Below, piece by piece: positions 26,251 through 33,367 of a stretch of 64,000 bases of DNA (position 1 is its first letter; the number at the start of each line of letters is the position of its first letter). Source of the stretch: JAEYZM01 sp943372195 (GTDB lineage Bacteria > Bacteroidota > Bacteroidia > Sphingobacteriales > Sphingobacteriaceae). Location of the stretch: the NCBI GenBank assembly GCA_943372195.1, contig CALRXS010000007.1, positions 62,001-126,000 of the forward strand, read 5' to 3'. Both the position numbers and the translations under genes were made by a program. A model generated the notes under the pieces. The model was not told the origin of the DNA, did not search any database, and saw only the letters and a program-made list of their open reading frames with translations.

Positions 26251-28368
26251 TTGAGAGAAGAAGTTAACATTGCCCTGATAGGCAACCCTAATACAGGTAA
26301 ATCATCTTTGTTTAATGCACTTACAGGGCTTAACCAAAAGGTAGGAAATTTCCCAGGTGTTACGGTCGATAAACTTTCAGGTACTTTTAATTTAGATGCT
26401 GATACAAAAGTACGCTTAATAGATTTACCCGGTACTTATAGTTTATACCCTCGCTCAGAAGATGAGCAAATTGCATTACAAGTTTTAGGGTCACCCGGTA
26501 ATCCAGATTACCCAGCAGTCGTAATTGTTGTGGTGGATGCTACGAACTTGAAACGTAATCTTTTATTGTTCACTCAAATTCTTGACTTAGGAGTGCCCTG
26601 TGTACTTGCAATCAATATGATTGATCAAGCAAGAGCACAAGGATTGCAAATTGATATTGAAGCATTATCAACTGAAATCGGAATTCCGGTAGTTGCCATT
26701 TCTGCAAGAAATAATGAAGGCATCGCTGAATTAAAAAATGCAATAGCAGAGCAATTAAAAAATAAAAAAGTAGTTAGCACAGGTATTAACATCCGTCAGT
26801 ATGCACCTGAATTAATTGATGAAATAAAAATATATTTCGACTTAAGTAATGATTATATCGCTTTTGAATTAGCACATCATTATCATGAATTAAATCATTT
26901 AAGTAAAGAGAAAAAAAATCAATTAAAAGTACTAGGGGAGAAGTATAATTTTAATGCTAACAAAGCACAAGCCTCTGAAACTATTGCTAGATATAACTAT
27001 ATCAATGAATTGTTATTTGATACAGTTTACAAACCATTCGACCCAGTTAAAGAATCGTACAGTAATAAAATAGATAAATGGTTGACGCATCGCGTAGCCG
27101 GATTAATTATATTTTTTGTTGTTTTATTTTTAGTATTTCAATCCATATTTACATGGTCAACATTTCCGATGGACATGATTGAATTGGCTTTCGTTGAATT
27201 AGAAAATATTTTAGTGCAATATATGAGTCCGGGTATTTTCACCGACCTCATCATCGGTGGTATTCTACCAGGCTTAAGTGGTGTCTTAGTTTTCATTCCG
27301 CAAATTGCCATACTCTTTTTATTCATCGCCATTTTAGAAGACACAGGTTATATGGCACGTGTTACTTTTATGATGGATCGATTGATGAAGAAATTCGGAT
27401 TGAATGGAAAATCAGTTGTGCCATTAATGAGTGGTATCGCATGTGCAGTACCAGCAATTATGTCTACACGTACCATTGAAAATTGGAAAGATCGATTGAT
27501 TACTATAATGGTTACACCATTGATGAGTTGCTCTGCAAGATTACCTGTATATACTTTATTGATTGCAATTGTAATACCATCCCAAAAAGTTTTAGGCATA
27601 TTTAATTTGCAAGGCTTGGTATTGATGTTAATGTATTTACTCGGATTTTTGGCGGCGATATTTTCAGCTTATGTGATGAAGTTAATCATCAAAACAAAAG
27701 AGCGAAGTTTCTTCATCATGGAATTACCCGTTTACAGAATGCCGCGTTGGTCAAACGTTGGTATAGTTATTTTCAATAAAGTAAAAACATTTGTATTCGA
27801 AGCAGGTAAGGTAATTCTTGCAGTATCTATCGTATTATGGTTCTTAGCAAGTTATGGTCCGACCGAAAAAATGCAAGCCATAGATCTTAAATACGAAGTA
27901 TTACAAAAGCAAGAGAACGCAAATATTCAAGAGCTCGAACATTTAAAAAATTCAGATAGGTTAGAGGCATCATTCGCCGGACATTTAGGTAAGTTCATAG
28001 AGCCCGTTATAGAGCCCTTAGGTTACGATTGGAAGATTGGTATCGCACTCATCACATCATTCGCAGCACGCGAAGTATTTGTAGGTACAATGGCAACGAT
28101 CTATAGTGTAGAGTCAGACGATGAAAATTTAGAAACGGTAAAACAAAAATTATCAGCCGCAACCAATGCGAAAACAGGCTTACCAACTTTCACACTTGCC
28201 ACCAGTTTATCGCTCATGATTTTTTATGCATTCGCGATGCAATGCATGAGTACAATTGCAGTCGTTTACCGCGAAACCAAATCGTGGAAATGGCCAATGA
28301 TTCAGTTAGTGTATATGACAGTGTTGGCGTATGTGTCGGCGTTTGTGGTGTATTCATTCTTGAAGTAA
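26251..28368 (+). CDS. feoB: Ferrous iron transporter FeoB, TTG start
   Basis: 705 residues. N-terminal G domain with G1 GNPNTGKSS (about 10-18), G3 DLPGTYSLYP, G4 NMID and G5 SARN; then a helical GDI-like spacer and a polytopic membrane domain with two Gate segments, including GLSGVLVFIPQI, the Cys-containing SGIACAVPAIMSTR and a matching C-terminal gate. It imports Fe(II) across the inner membrane. TTG 26251 gives the conserved N-terminus directly before the P-loop; no ATG is available. Confidence 0.96.
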   Translation: MREEVNIALIGNPNTGKSSLFNALTGLNQKVGNFPGVTVDKLSGTFNLDADTKVRLIDLPGTYSLYPRSEDEQIALQVLGSPGNPDYPAVVIVVVDATNLKRNLLLFTQILDLGVPCVLAINMIDQARAQGLQIDIEALSTEIGIPVVAISARNNEGIAELKNAIAEQLKNKKVVSTGINIRQYAPELIDEIKIYFDLSNDYIAFELAHHYHELNHLSKEKKNQLKVLGEKYNFNANKAQASETIARYNYINELLFDTVYKPFDPVKESYSNKIDKWLTHRVAGLIIFFVVLFLVFQSIFTWSTFPMDMIELAFVELENILVQYMSPGIFTDLIIGGILPGLSGVLVFIPQIAILFLFIAILEDTGYMARVTFMMDRLMKKFGLNGKSVVPLMSGIACAVPAIMSTRTIENWKDRLITIMVTPLMSCSARLPVYTLLIAIVIPSQKVLGIFNLQGLVLMLMYLLGFLAAIFSAYVMKLIIKTKERSFFIMELPVYRMPRWSNVGIVIFNKVKTFVFEAGKVILAVSIVLWFLASYGPTEKMQAIDLKYEVLQKQENANIQELEHLKNSDRLEASFAGHLGKFIEPVIEPLGYDWKIGIALITSFAAREVFVGTMATIYSVESDDENLETVKQKLSAATNAKTGLPTFTLATSLSLMIFYAFAMQCMSTIAVVYRETKSWKWPMIQLVYMTVLAYVSAFVVYSFLK

Positions 28369-28404
28369 TTTTCAAATAAGCAAAAATATCTTTTCTTTGC
28401 ACTC

Positions 28405-28432
28405 TAAGTACCCAGTACTCAATACTCAATAC
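28405..28432 (+). repeat. Heptad array, locus C
   Basis: Four phase-locked heptamers TAAGTAC, CCAGTAC, TCAATAC, TCAATAC in the 72-base gap between feoB and the SprT-like gene, ending 8 bases before its GTG start. Confidence 0.82.
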
Positions 28433-28440
28433 CATTTCAC

Positions 28441-29061
28441 GTGTCACTCGAAAACAACGCCAAAATTCTCCAGCAATACGTACCCGAAGGTACCGCTCTC
28501 ACTATGGCAAAATGGATTGATCATTTTCAGGTGGAGATTTCTTTGAACAGACCGCGTCAATCAGTCTTGGGTGATTATCGACATCCGTATAATGGCAAAG
28601 GACATCGCATTTCTGTGAATCGAGATTTAAATCCCTATGCATTTTTAATTACACTCATTCATGAGTTTGCTCATCTTACTAATTGGAACAAACATCGAAA
28701 TAAAGTGAAGCCGCACGGTGATGAATGGAAAGATGAATACAAACGTTTGATGCAACCTTTTATCGAACGAAAAGTTTTCCCCGAAGATGTTGAACGTGCT
28801 ATAAAAAAATACATGCAAAACCCTGCAGCTGCTAGTTGTAGCGATACTAATCTTTTGCGTGTACTAAAACAATATGATAAACATCAACACACTGTCTTCG
28901 TAAGTCAAATTCCTATGGGTGCTTATTTTGCAATTAAAAACGGAAGAAAATTTCAGAAATTAGAACTCATTCGAAAAAGATTTCGTTGCAAAGAACTACC
29001 ATCCGGACATTTATATTTATTTAGTCCAGTGACCGAAGTATACCCAATCGAACAGCCTTAA
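28441..29061 (+). CDS. SprT-like zinc metalloprotease, GTG start
   Basis: 206 residues. The zinc site is clear: HEFAH (His74, Glu75, His78) with a third ligand probably His92 in KPHGDEW. This is the SprT/Spartan arrangement; bacterial members are of uncertain function, while eukaryotic ones degrade DNA-protein crosslinks. A C-terminal zinc-ribbon-like segment is hinted at around 130-180 but lacks the full set of Cys. The gene ends overlapping the opposite SRPBCC gene by four bases. Confidence 0.85.
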   Translation: MSLENNAKILQQYVPEGTALTMAKWIDHFQVEISLNRPRQSVLGDYRHPYNGKGHRISVNRDLNPYAFLITLIHEFAHLTNWNKHRNKVKPHGDEWKDEYKRLMQPFIERKVFPEDVERAIKKYMQNPAAASCSDTNLLRVLKQYDKHQHTVFVSQIPMGAYFAIKNGRKFQKLELIRKRFRCKELPSGHLYLFSPVTEVYPIEQP

Positions 29062-29495
29062 TTATTTTCACTCTCTACTCTTTTTTTCAAAGCTTCATTC
29101 ATTTGCTCAAAGCCTTTTTTTGTATCGTTCTCTAATGACTTTTTGAATAAGGGTACTAAAATTCCTTTGAACTTTTCTGAATGTATGAATAAAGTATTAT
29201 GCTCATCTATTTGTTTTAATTCAAATCGATGTTGTCCGTCGAATAAGCCTTTAAACATTAAATGCCCCTGCCATTGAAATATTTTATTTAGCTCATGTAT
29301 TTCTACTACAGGCTGAAACTTCATGCCCTTGGTATTACTCGGACCTACATGAATATTAATTTTCTTGCCAACTTTTACTTCTCCTTTAATACTTCTAATA
29401 AAAGGATTCCATGAACTATGACTCTCAAAGTCCATCAGTACTTCCCAAATTTTTTCTGAATTTGCTCGGATGTTAATGCTTGTTATTATTTCCAT
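29058..29495 (-). CDS. SRPBCC (START/Bet v 1-like) domain protein
   Basis: 145 residues, single domain. N-terminal strand ITSINIRANSEKIWEVLMDF, then SHSSWNPFIRS, and a long C-terminal helix (LVPLFKKSLENDTKKGFEQM) are typical of small SRPBCC proteins, which bind hydrophobic ligands in a cavity. Ligand unknown. It lies downstream of a Crp/Fnr-type regulator, with a Crp/Fnr-like palindrome at 29548-29563 between them, so control by that regulator is likely. Confidence 0.82.
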   Translation of the reverse strand: MEIITSINIRANSEKIWEVLMDFESHSSWNPFIRSIKGEVKVGKKINIHVGPSNTKGMKFQPVVEIHELNKIFQWQGHLMFKGLFDGQHRFELKQIDEHNTLFIHSEKFKGILVPLFKKSLENDTKKGFEQMNEALKKRVESENN

Positions 29496-29547
29496 GATTT
29501 TTGTTTCTTATTACAATACAAAAGTCCAGAAATAAAACTCAAACGCT

Positions 29548-29563
29548 CTTGACATTTATCAAG
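29548..29563. promoter_or_regulatory. Crp/Fnr-like palindromic site before the SRPBCC gene
   Basis: CTTGACATTTATCAAG: inverted arms CTTGA and TCAAG, close to the FNR half-sites TTGAT and ATCAA with one mismatch. It overlaps the stop region of the regulator gene and sits 53-68 bases upstream of the SRPBCC start. Confidence 0.55.
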
Positions 29564-30134
29564 AACTCAATTTTTTTCGCACTCTGCTGAAGGTCTCAGC
29601 GCTCATACCTAACATTGAGGCAATGTATTGAAGAGGTACTTGATTAAATAGTTCTTTATTGTTCTCGAAAAAATATTCATACCGTTCTTCTGCCGACATT
29701 GATAAGAAAGTAAATACTCGCTCTTCTAGAATAGTAAAACATTTAGCTATAAATAATTTTTCAATCTCATGCCAAGCTGGTACGAGCTCTACTAATTTTT
29801 TATAATCTTCTTTTGAGATGGTATAAATTTTTGCATCGCTCAAAGCTTGAATATTCCATCGAGCAGGAGTATTGAAAATAAAACTTGATAAATCTGTAAT
29901 AAAATATCCTTTACTAGAAATCCATTGTGTTACTTCTTTATCATTATAATATGTGAATATTCTAAATAAACCAGCATTTATAAAACTTAATCGCTTAGAT
30001 TCTTTACCATGTTCTAAAAAGTATTCATTCTTTTTTATCTCTTCTAACTTAAAAGAGTTTACGATCACGTTTAAATCATGATCGTTCACAATGTTAAAAT
30101 ATTGTTTGATATAAAAGCTGAGATCTTGATTCAT
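29559..30134 (-). CDS. Crp/Fnr family transcriptional regulator (first copy)
   Basis: 191 residues. Cyclic-nucleotide-binding-like beta-roll (about 15-120; LEHGKESKRLSFINAGLFRIF) and a C-terminal winged HTH (about 163-189; QYIASMLGMSAETFSRVRKKL). No N-terminal Cys cluster, so it is not an FNR-type oxygen sensor. The ligand is unknown. It begins 16 bases after higA on the same strand, so it may share the toxin-antitoxin transcript. It resembles the second copy at 31698-32276. Confidence 0.88.
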   Translation of the reverse strand: MNQDLSFYIKQYFNIVNDHDLNVIVNSFKLEEIKKNEYFLEHGKESKRLSFINAGLFRIFTYYNDKEVTQWISSKGYFITDLSSFIFNTPARWNIQALSDAKIYTISKEDYKKLVELVPAWHEIEKLFIAKCFTILEERVFTFLSMSAEERYEYFFENNKELFNQVPLQYIASMLGMSAETFSRVRKKLSS

Positions 30135-30150
30135 TTTATACTTAAATCTA

Positions 30151-30441
30151 CTACTTTAATTCAACATTAAAACTAACTCTAGCTCCTAATGCTTCAAATA
30201 CTTTTAATATAGTAGTGAACCTTGCATCTGTAGTGCTATTCTCTATTTTTGAAATTTGAGATTTTTTAACCCCAACCAATACTCCCAATTCTTCTTGTGT
30301 TAGATTTTGCTTTTGTCTTGCTTCTCTTATTGCTTCACCTAATAATTCTATTCGTAATTCATTATCGAATTTATTTCGATTCTTTGTTCCTTTCTTTCCG
30401 ATATATTTATCAGTTAAATTTTCTAAGCTATATGTTTTCAT
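30151..30441 (-). CDS. higA: HigA-type XRE antitoxin
   Basis: 96 residues. The HTH_3 domain at about 38-88 (REARQKQNLTQEELGVLVG then KKSQISKIENS) is a classic XRE fold, and the tail ALGARVSFNVELK is typical of HigA-like antitoxins. It would neutralise the upstream toxin and repress the shared promoter, where a palindrome is found (30819-30836). The start codon shares one base with the toxin stop. Toxin-first order is the HigBA arrangement. Confidence 0.88.
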   Translation of the reverse strand: MKTYSLENLTDKYIGKKGTKNRNKFDNELRIELLGEAIREARQKQNLTQEELGVLVGVKKSQISKIENSTTDARFTTILKVFEALGARVSFNVELK

Positions 30442-30788
30442 TACTGTTGAAATTTATCGTTAAAGTATTTTGATTTTATCCTTTCAGCTTTTTCTATTTC
30501 GCTGTTATTGATTTTACTTGATTTTTTGATTATTCCATGTGTTGCTATTACTAAAGAGTTAGTATTATTTGATTTGTCCCAGAATGCAAATAATCTGTAA
30601 TAAGTATTATTGTACTTAGTTCTGAATTCCCAAATATCTTTACTTAGTTTTTTTAATAACTCTTTATTATTTGAACTTCTGGCTTTCCAGATATTATATA
30701 GTATTTTCTCTCTCGATTTATAATCTAAATTTTCAAGAAAATCTTTAGCCTCTTCTAAAAATTGAACGTTGAATTTATATCCCTCCAT
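30441..30788 (-). CDS. higB: HigB/RelE-superfamily toxin
   Basis: About 115 residues, the Gp49/HigB-like branch of the RelE/ParE superfamily: DFLENLDYKSREKILYNI helix, then KKLSKDIWEFRTKYNNTYYRLFAFW, and ATHGIIKKSSK with basic residues as in the active site of ribosome-dependent mRNA interferases. ATG 30788 is preferred; GTG 30791 is one codon earlier. Upstream lies the best-scoring promoter of the window, with an operator inside it. Confidence 0.88.
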   Translation of the reverse strand: MEGYKFNVQFLEEAKDFLENLDYKSREKILYNIWKARSSNNKELLKKLSKDIWEFRTKYNNTYYRLFAFWDKSNNTNSLVIATHGIIKKSSKINNSEIEKAERIKSKYFNDKFQQ

Positions 30789-30807
30789 CACTTATCCTTT
30801 CTTAATA

Positions 30808-30839
30808 CAAATATAAAAGTTTCCTAATTAAGAAACAAA
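30808..30839 (-). promoter_or_regulatory. Promoter of the higBA operon
   Basis: On the minus strand, TTTG (30839-30836), a 20-base spacer and TATATTTG (30815-30808) match both Bacteroidota promoter elements exactly with normal spacing. The predicted start site lies about 10-15 bases before the toxin start codon. Confidence 0.75.
30819..30836. promoter_or_regulatory. Operator palindrome for HigA
   Basis: GTTTCCTAATTAAGAAAC, an 18-base palindrome with a single mismatched pair, occupying the spacer between the -33 and -7 boxes. This is where an antitoxin HTH repressor would block polymerase. Confidence 0.7.
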
Positions 30840-30853
30840 TATTTCAAATAAAT

Positions 30854-30872
30854 GGGAGGATGAAATCCTCCC
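30854..30872. terminator. Hairpin, probable minus-strand terminator
   Basis: Perfect 8-bp stem GGGAGGAT / ATCCTCCC with a 3-base loop. Read on the minus strand it follows the membrane-protein gene and is followed by a T-rich stretch, and it separates that gene from the higBA promoter. Confidence 0.55.
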
Positions 30873-30922
30873 TTACAGGTGCAATAAATAAAATTACGTG
30901 ATAATATTAATGGGCCGCTTTC

Positions 30923-30957
30923 TAGTTACTAGTAACCAGTTACTGGTTACAAGTTAT
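30923..30957 (+). repeat. Heptad array, locus D
   Basis: Five phase-locked heptamers TAGTTAC, TAGTAAC, CAGTTAC, TGGTTAC, AAGTTAT. The stop codon and last codons of the minus-strand membrane-protein gene (end 30947) lie inside the array. Confidence 0.85.
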
Positions 30958-31618
30958 TAGACCCTTTTATCAGTCCCAGTACATGCCCAAACACCACCAC
31001 CGGCACTATCACCGCAGGCAACAAACTAAACGGAAAATGCTGCACCACTTTATTAGGTTGATCGAATGCGATTAATTGCTGCGGACCTGGTGCTGAGATG
31101 ATAGATGTTACTACTATATTAATTAAGAATATAAGTCCGACGTAATTCCATATCAGCAATGCTTTATTCGATAATTTACCTCTTGTATATAAATAGTAAA
31201 CGATTATAGAACTAATGCCAATCAGTATATCAAAGTTATTGCCTTCGAAAGTCATTTCTTTCGGAATGAATTTTATTTCATACAAGGCATGTAATACTAA
31301 CTCTACTAATAATCGTGTCGCATGAATAAGAATTAGGTATTTCATCTCAAAATTCATACACATCCGTCTAAATCTTTCAATACTTAAACTAAGTATAACA
31401 ATTATAAAAGAGGGTAGTACTAATAAAACAAATCGAGGCGGAATGGTGCTAGAATCTGCATAGAAATCTGTGCTGCTAATGATTGACTGTACTAATGCAA
31501 TCAATGCTATGATAGCTAGTAAGATTTTGTTTTTATGAGATGCTAAATATAAAAATGCGACAGACATTAATACTGCCGATCCGAAAATTAAATAATAGAT
31601 ACTGTTAAGCTGTTCCAT
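30947..31618 (-). CDS. Seven-helix membrane protein of unknown function
   Basis: 223 residues from ATG 31618; the longer frame (31648) would run into the likely promoter. About seven hydrophobic segments, with few charged loops (for example FGSAVLMSVAFLYLAS, FVLLVLPSFIIVILSL, AVIVPVVVFGHVLGLI). No family recognised. It lies downstream of the second Crp/Fnr gene, with a perfect palindrome at 31669-31686 between them. Its final residues SNNL and stop are encoded by heptad array D, suggesting that the 3' end was remodelled by the repeat. Confidence 0.75.
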   Translation of the reverse strand: MEQLNSIYYLIFGSAVLMSVAFLYLASHKNKILLAIIALIALVQSIISSTDFYADSSTIPPRFVLLVLPSFIIVILSLSIERFRRMCMNFEMKYLILIHATRLLVELVLHALYEIKFIPKEMTFEGNNFDILIGISSIIVYYLYTRGKLSNKALLIWNYVGLIFLINIVVTSIISAPGPQQLIAFDQPNKVVQHFPFSLLPAVIVPVVVFGHVLGLIKGSNNL

Positions 31619-31668
31619 ATAAATTGTATTTAAACTTCTGCAAAACAACAGTATAATTATTCAATACT

Positions 31669-31686
31669 ACTTGTCATATGACAAGT
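31669..31686. promoter_or_regulatory. Perfect 18-base Crp/Fnr-like palindrome
   Basis: ACTTGTCATATGACAAGT is fully self-complementary; the core TTGTC-N4-GACAA has the geometry of a Crp/Fnr site. It is 12 bases past the stop of the regulator gene (31698) and 51-68 bases upstream of the membrane-protein ATG 31618. Confidence 0.7.
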
Positions 31687-31697
31687 TTTGAAAATTA

Positions 31698-32276
31698 TTA
31701 TTTTCTAGAATGTTCTCTTCTGATTCTACTAAACGAGGTATCTGTAATACCTAAATACGAAGCAATATACTTTAATGGTACATGCTGAAACATTTCGCGT
31801 TTTTGTTGCAATAAATTCTCATATCGCTGTTCTGCTTTATCATTTATCAATGACAAGCTTCGAAATTTCTGTTCTACTAATTGTCCGACCAACATACTTC
31901 TACCCAGCTCTCTAAATGCAGGCATACTATGGAACAATTGATTGATAGTTTCAAAATTGATACTATAATAAACGCAATCACTAATGCTTTGTATATTTTC
32001 TTTAGCAGGTATTCTTCTGAAAAAGGAGAGAGGCTCTATCACCATTTCCTTAGGGCAATAGATATTCGTTGTTATCTCTTCACCTTCGGTATTAAAGGTA
32101 TAAGCGCGCATATAGCCATCAACCAGAAAAGCATATTCATTGCTCATTTTCCCAATCTCTAAAAACATGCTGTTCTTTTCAATTTTCTTCTCCTCAAAAT
32201 GACTACATATCTGCATCAACACCTCTTCAGGCATCTCCATCTTTGATTTAAAAAAATCTATTAAAAACTTTCTCAT
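31698..32276 (-). CDS. Crp/Fnr family transcriptional regulator (second copy)
   Basis: 192 residues, with the same architecture as 29559-30134: beta-roll sensor (MFLEIGKMSNEYAFLVDGYMRAY) and a C-terminal HTH (KYIASYLGITDTSFSRIRREH). No Cys cluster for iron-sulphur, and no obvious cAMP-binding set. A paralogue sits 1.5 kb downstream; both are followed by a palindrome and then a small target-like gene. Upstream of its start is heptad array E. Confidence 0.88.
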   Translation of the reverse strand: MRKFLIDFFKSKMEMPEEVLMQICSHFEEKKIEKNSMFLEIGKMSNEYAFLVDGYMRAYTFNTEGEEITTNIYCPKEMVIEPLSFFRRIPAKENIQSISDCVYYSINFETINQLFHSMPAFRELGRSMLVGQLVEQKFRSLSLINDKAEQRYENLLQQKREMFQHVPLKYIASYLGITDTSFSRIRREHSRK

Positions 32277-32283
32277 TTTTTTC

Positions 32284-32311
32284 TAGCTACTAGCTACTAG
32301 CTACTGGTTAC
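32284..32311 (+). repeat. Heptad array, locus E
   Basis: Three identical TAGCTAC units and one TGGTTAC. The TAG stop and the last three codons of the glutaminyl cyclase gene (end 32301) lie within it, and it fills the gap to the Crp/Fnr gene. Confidence 0.86.
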
Positions 32312-33284
32312 TATATATCAAATGCATCACACTCTGTCCCACCGCCTTCAAACTCTTCTTATCAATCTTATCTAACTTATCTTCGTTCGTATGCCAATGT
32401 TTCCAAAAACCAGAAGCACTCGTTTCATCACGGTGTATGATGTCTATCATCGGTATGTTTGCAATGGTGTTGACGTAATAATGATCGTCGACAATCGCCG
32501 GACTCGCCTGATAAGAGAAGTAACTTGAGTAACCTGCTTGTGCTGCTGCTGCCCATACTTTTTCTAATACTTGCGGAGCATATACTCTCGAAATTTCTTC
32601 TTGCATAAATACTGCATTCTCACCACCTACCATGTCTAACAATATGCCGAACATCGGTTTGTAATTTGGTATCGGCGGATTCTTTGCCCAATACTGCGAA
32701 CCCAAACAATACGAATCTTGCATTTGCTTATATGCAGAAATTTCTGGCTGTCCGTAATCTTCTATATCAAATAAAATAATATCAACGCCAACATCCGTAT
32801 TCTTCATTTGCATTTGTCTTGCAATTTCTAGCAATACTCCAACACCACTGCCTCCATCGTTCGCACCATCAATCGCATTGTTTTTATTCTCGTCATCTTG
32901 ATCTGCAAATGGTCTCGTATCCCAATGTGCCGCCAATAAAATTCTCTTCGCAGCCTTCGCATTAAATGATGCAATAATATTTTTTAATTGAAATTTCTTT
33001 CCATCAAATGTCGTCACCTCCCCACTTTGTACATAAACACTTCCACCATATTTCTTCAACTCCGCCTGCAACCAGTCCGCACATTTCGCATGCGCTTTCG
33101 TTCCCGGCACCCTCGGACCAAATCCCACCTGCTTCGCCACATACGCATAAGCACTATCCTCATTAAAACTCGGCACCTCCACCTTCTTCTCTACCACTGC
33201 ATCCTCTTTCTTTACTTCCTTCTTCTCCTCCCCACAAGCAGTAATCAAAATCGCCAACAATAAAATGTTTTTATAATTCTTCAT
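32301..33284 (-). CDS. M28-family glutaminyl-peptide cyclotransferase lipoprotein
   Basis: 327 residues. Lipobox ITAC with Cys17, then a Glu/Lys/Val-rich linker. The M28 fold shows AAHWDTRPFAD (119-129), GANDGGSGVGV with Asp143, FDIEDYG with Glu175, LLDMVGG, and the last metal ligand His298 in HWHTNED. The HWDTRP, FDxEDYG and CLGSQYWA features resemble Bacteroidota glutaminyl cyclases rather than aminopeptidases. Such enzymes turn N-terminal Gln into pyroglutamate on exported proteins; eight signal peptides in this window cleave before Gln. A plain M28 peptidase is the alternative. Confidence 0.84.
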   Translation of the reverse strand: MKNYKNILLLAILITACGEEKKEVKKEDAVVEKKVEVPSFNEDSAYAYVAKQVGFGPRVPGTKAHAKCADWLQAELKKYGGSVYVQSGEVTTFDGKKFQLKNIIASFNAKAAKRILLAAHWDTRPFADQDDENKNNAIDGANDGGSGVGVLLEIARQMQMKNTDVGVDIILFDIEDYGQPEISAYKQMQDSYCLGSQYWAKNPPIPNYKPMFGILLDMVGGENAVFMQEEISRVYAPQVLEKVWAAAAQAGYSSYFSYQASPAIVDDHYYVNTIANIPMIDIIHRDETSASGFWKHWHTNEDKLDKIDKKSLKAVGQSVMHLIYSNQ

Positions 33285-33303
33285 AATCTATTTCTAAAAA
33301 CTT

Positions 33304-33367
33304 GTAACTAGTAACTGGTCACTAGTTACTGGCACTAGCATATTAGCATACTAGCATACTAATATTA
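33304..33367 (-). repeat. Heptad/octad array, locus F
   Basis: Four heptamers (GTAACTA, GTAACTG, GTCACTA, GTTACTG), a GCACTA hinge, and three octamers of GCATACTA type, running into the TAA stop of cysS (33365-33367). Reverse-complemented it has the same octamer, hinge, heptamer order as locus A, with 22 identical bases. Confidence 0.87.

Noticed and set aside
30854..30872. Hairpin as a HigA operator
   Set aside because: It is outside the promoter; the 30819-30836 palindrome is better placed. A terminator is the likelier role.
31619..31648. Start at 31648 for the seven-helix protein
   Set aside because: ATG 31618 starts the first helix cleanly and leaves room for a promoter and the palindrome.
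29559..32276. FNR-type oxygen sensors
   Set aside because: Neither regulator has the N-terminal Cys cluster needed for an oxygen-sensitive iron-sulphur centre.
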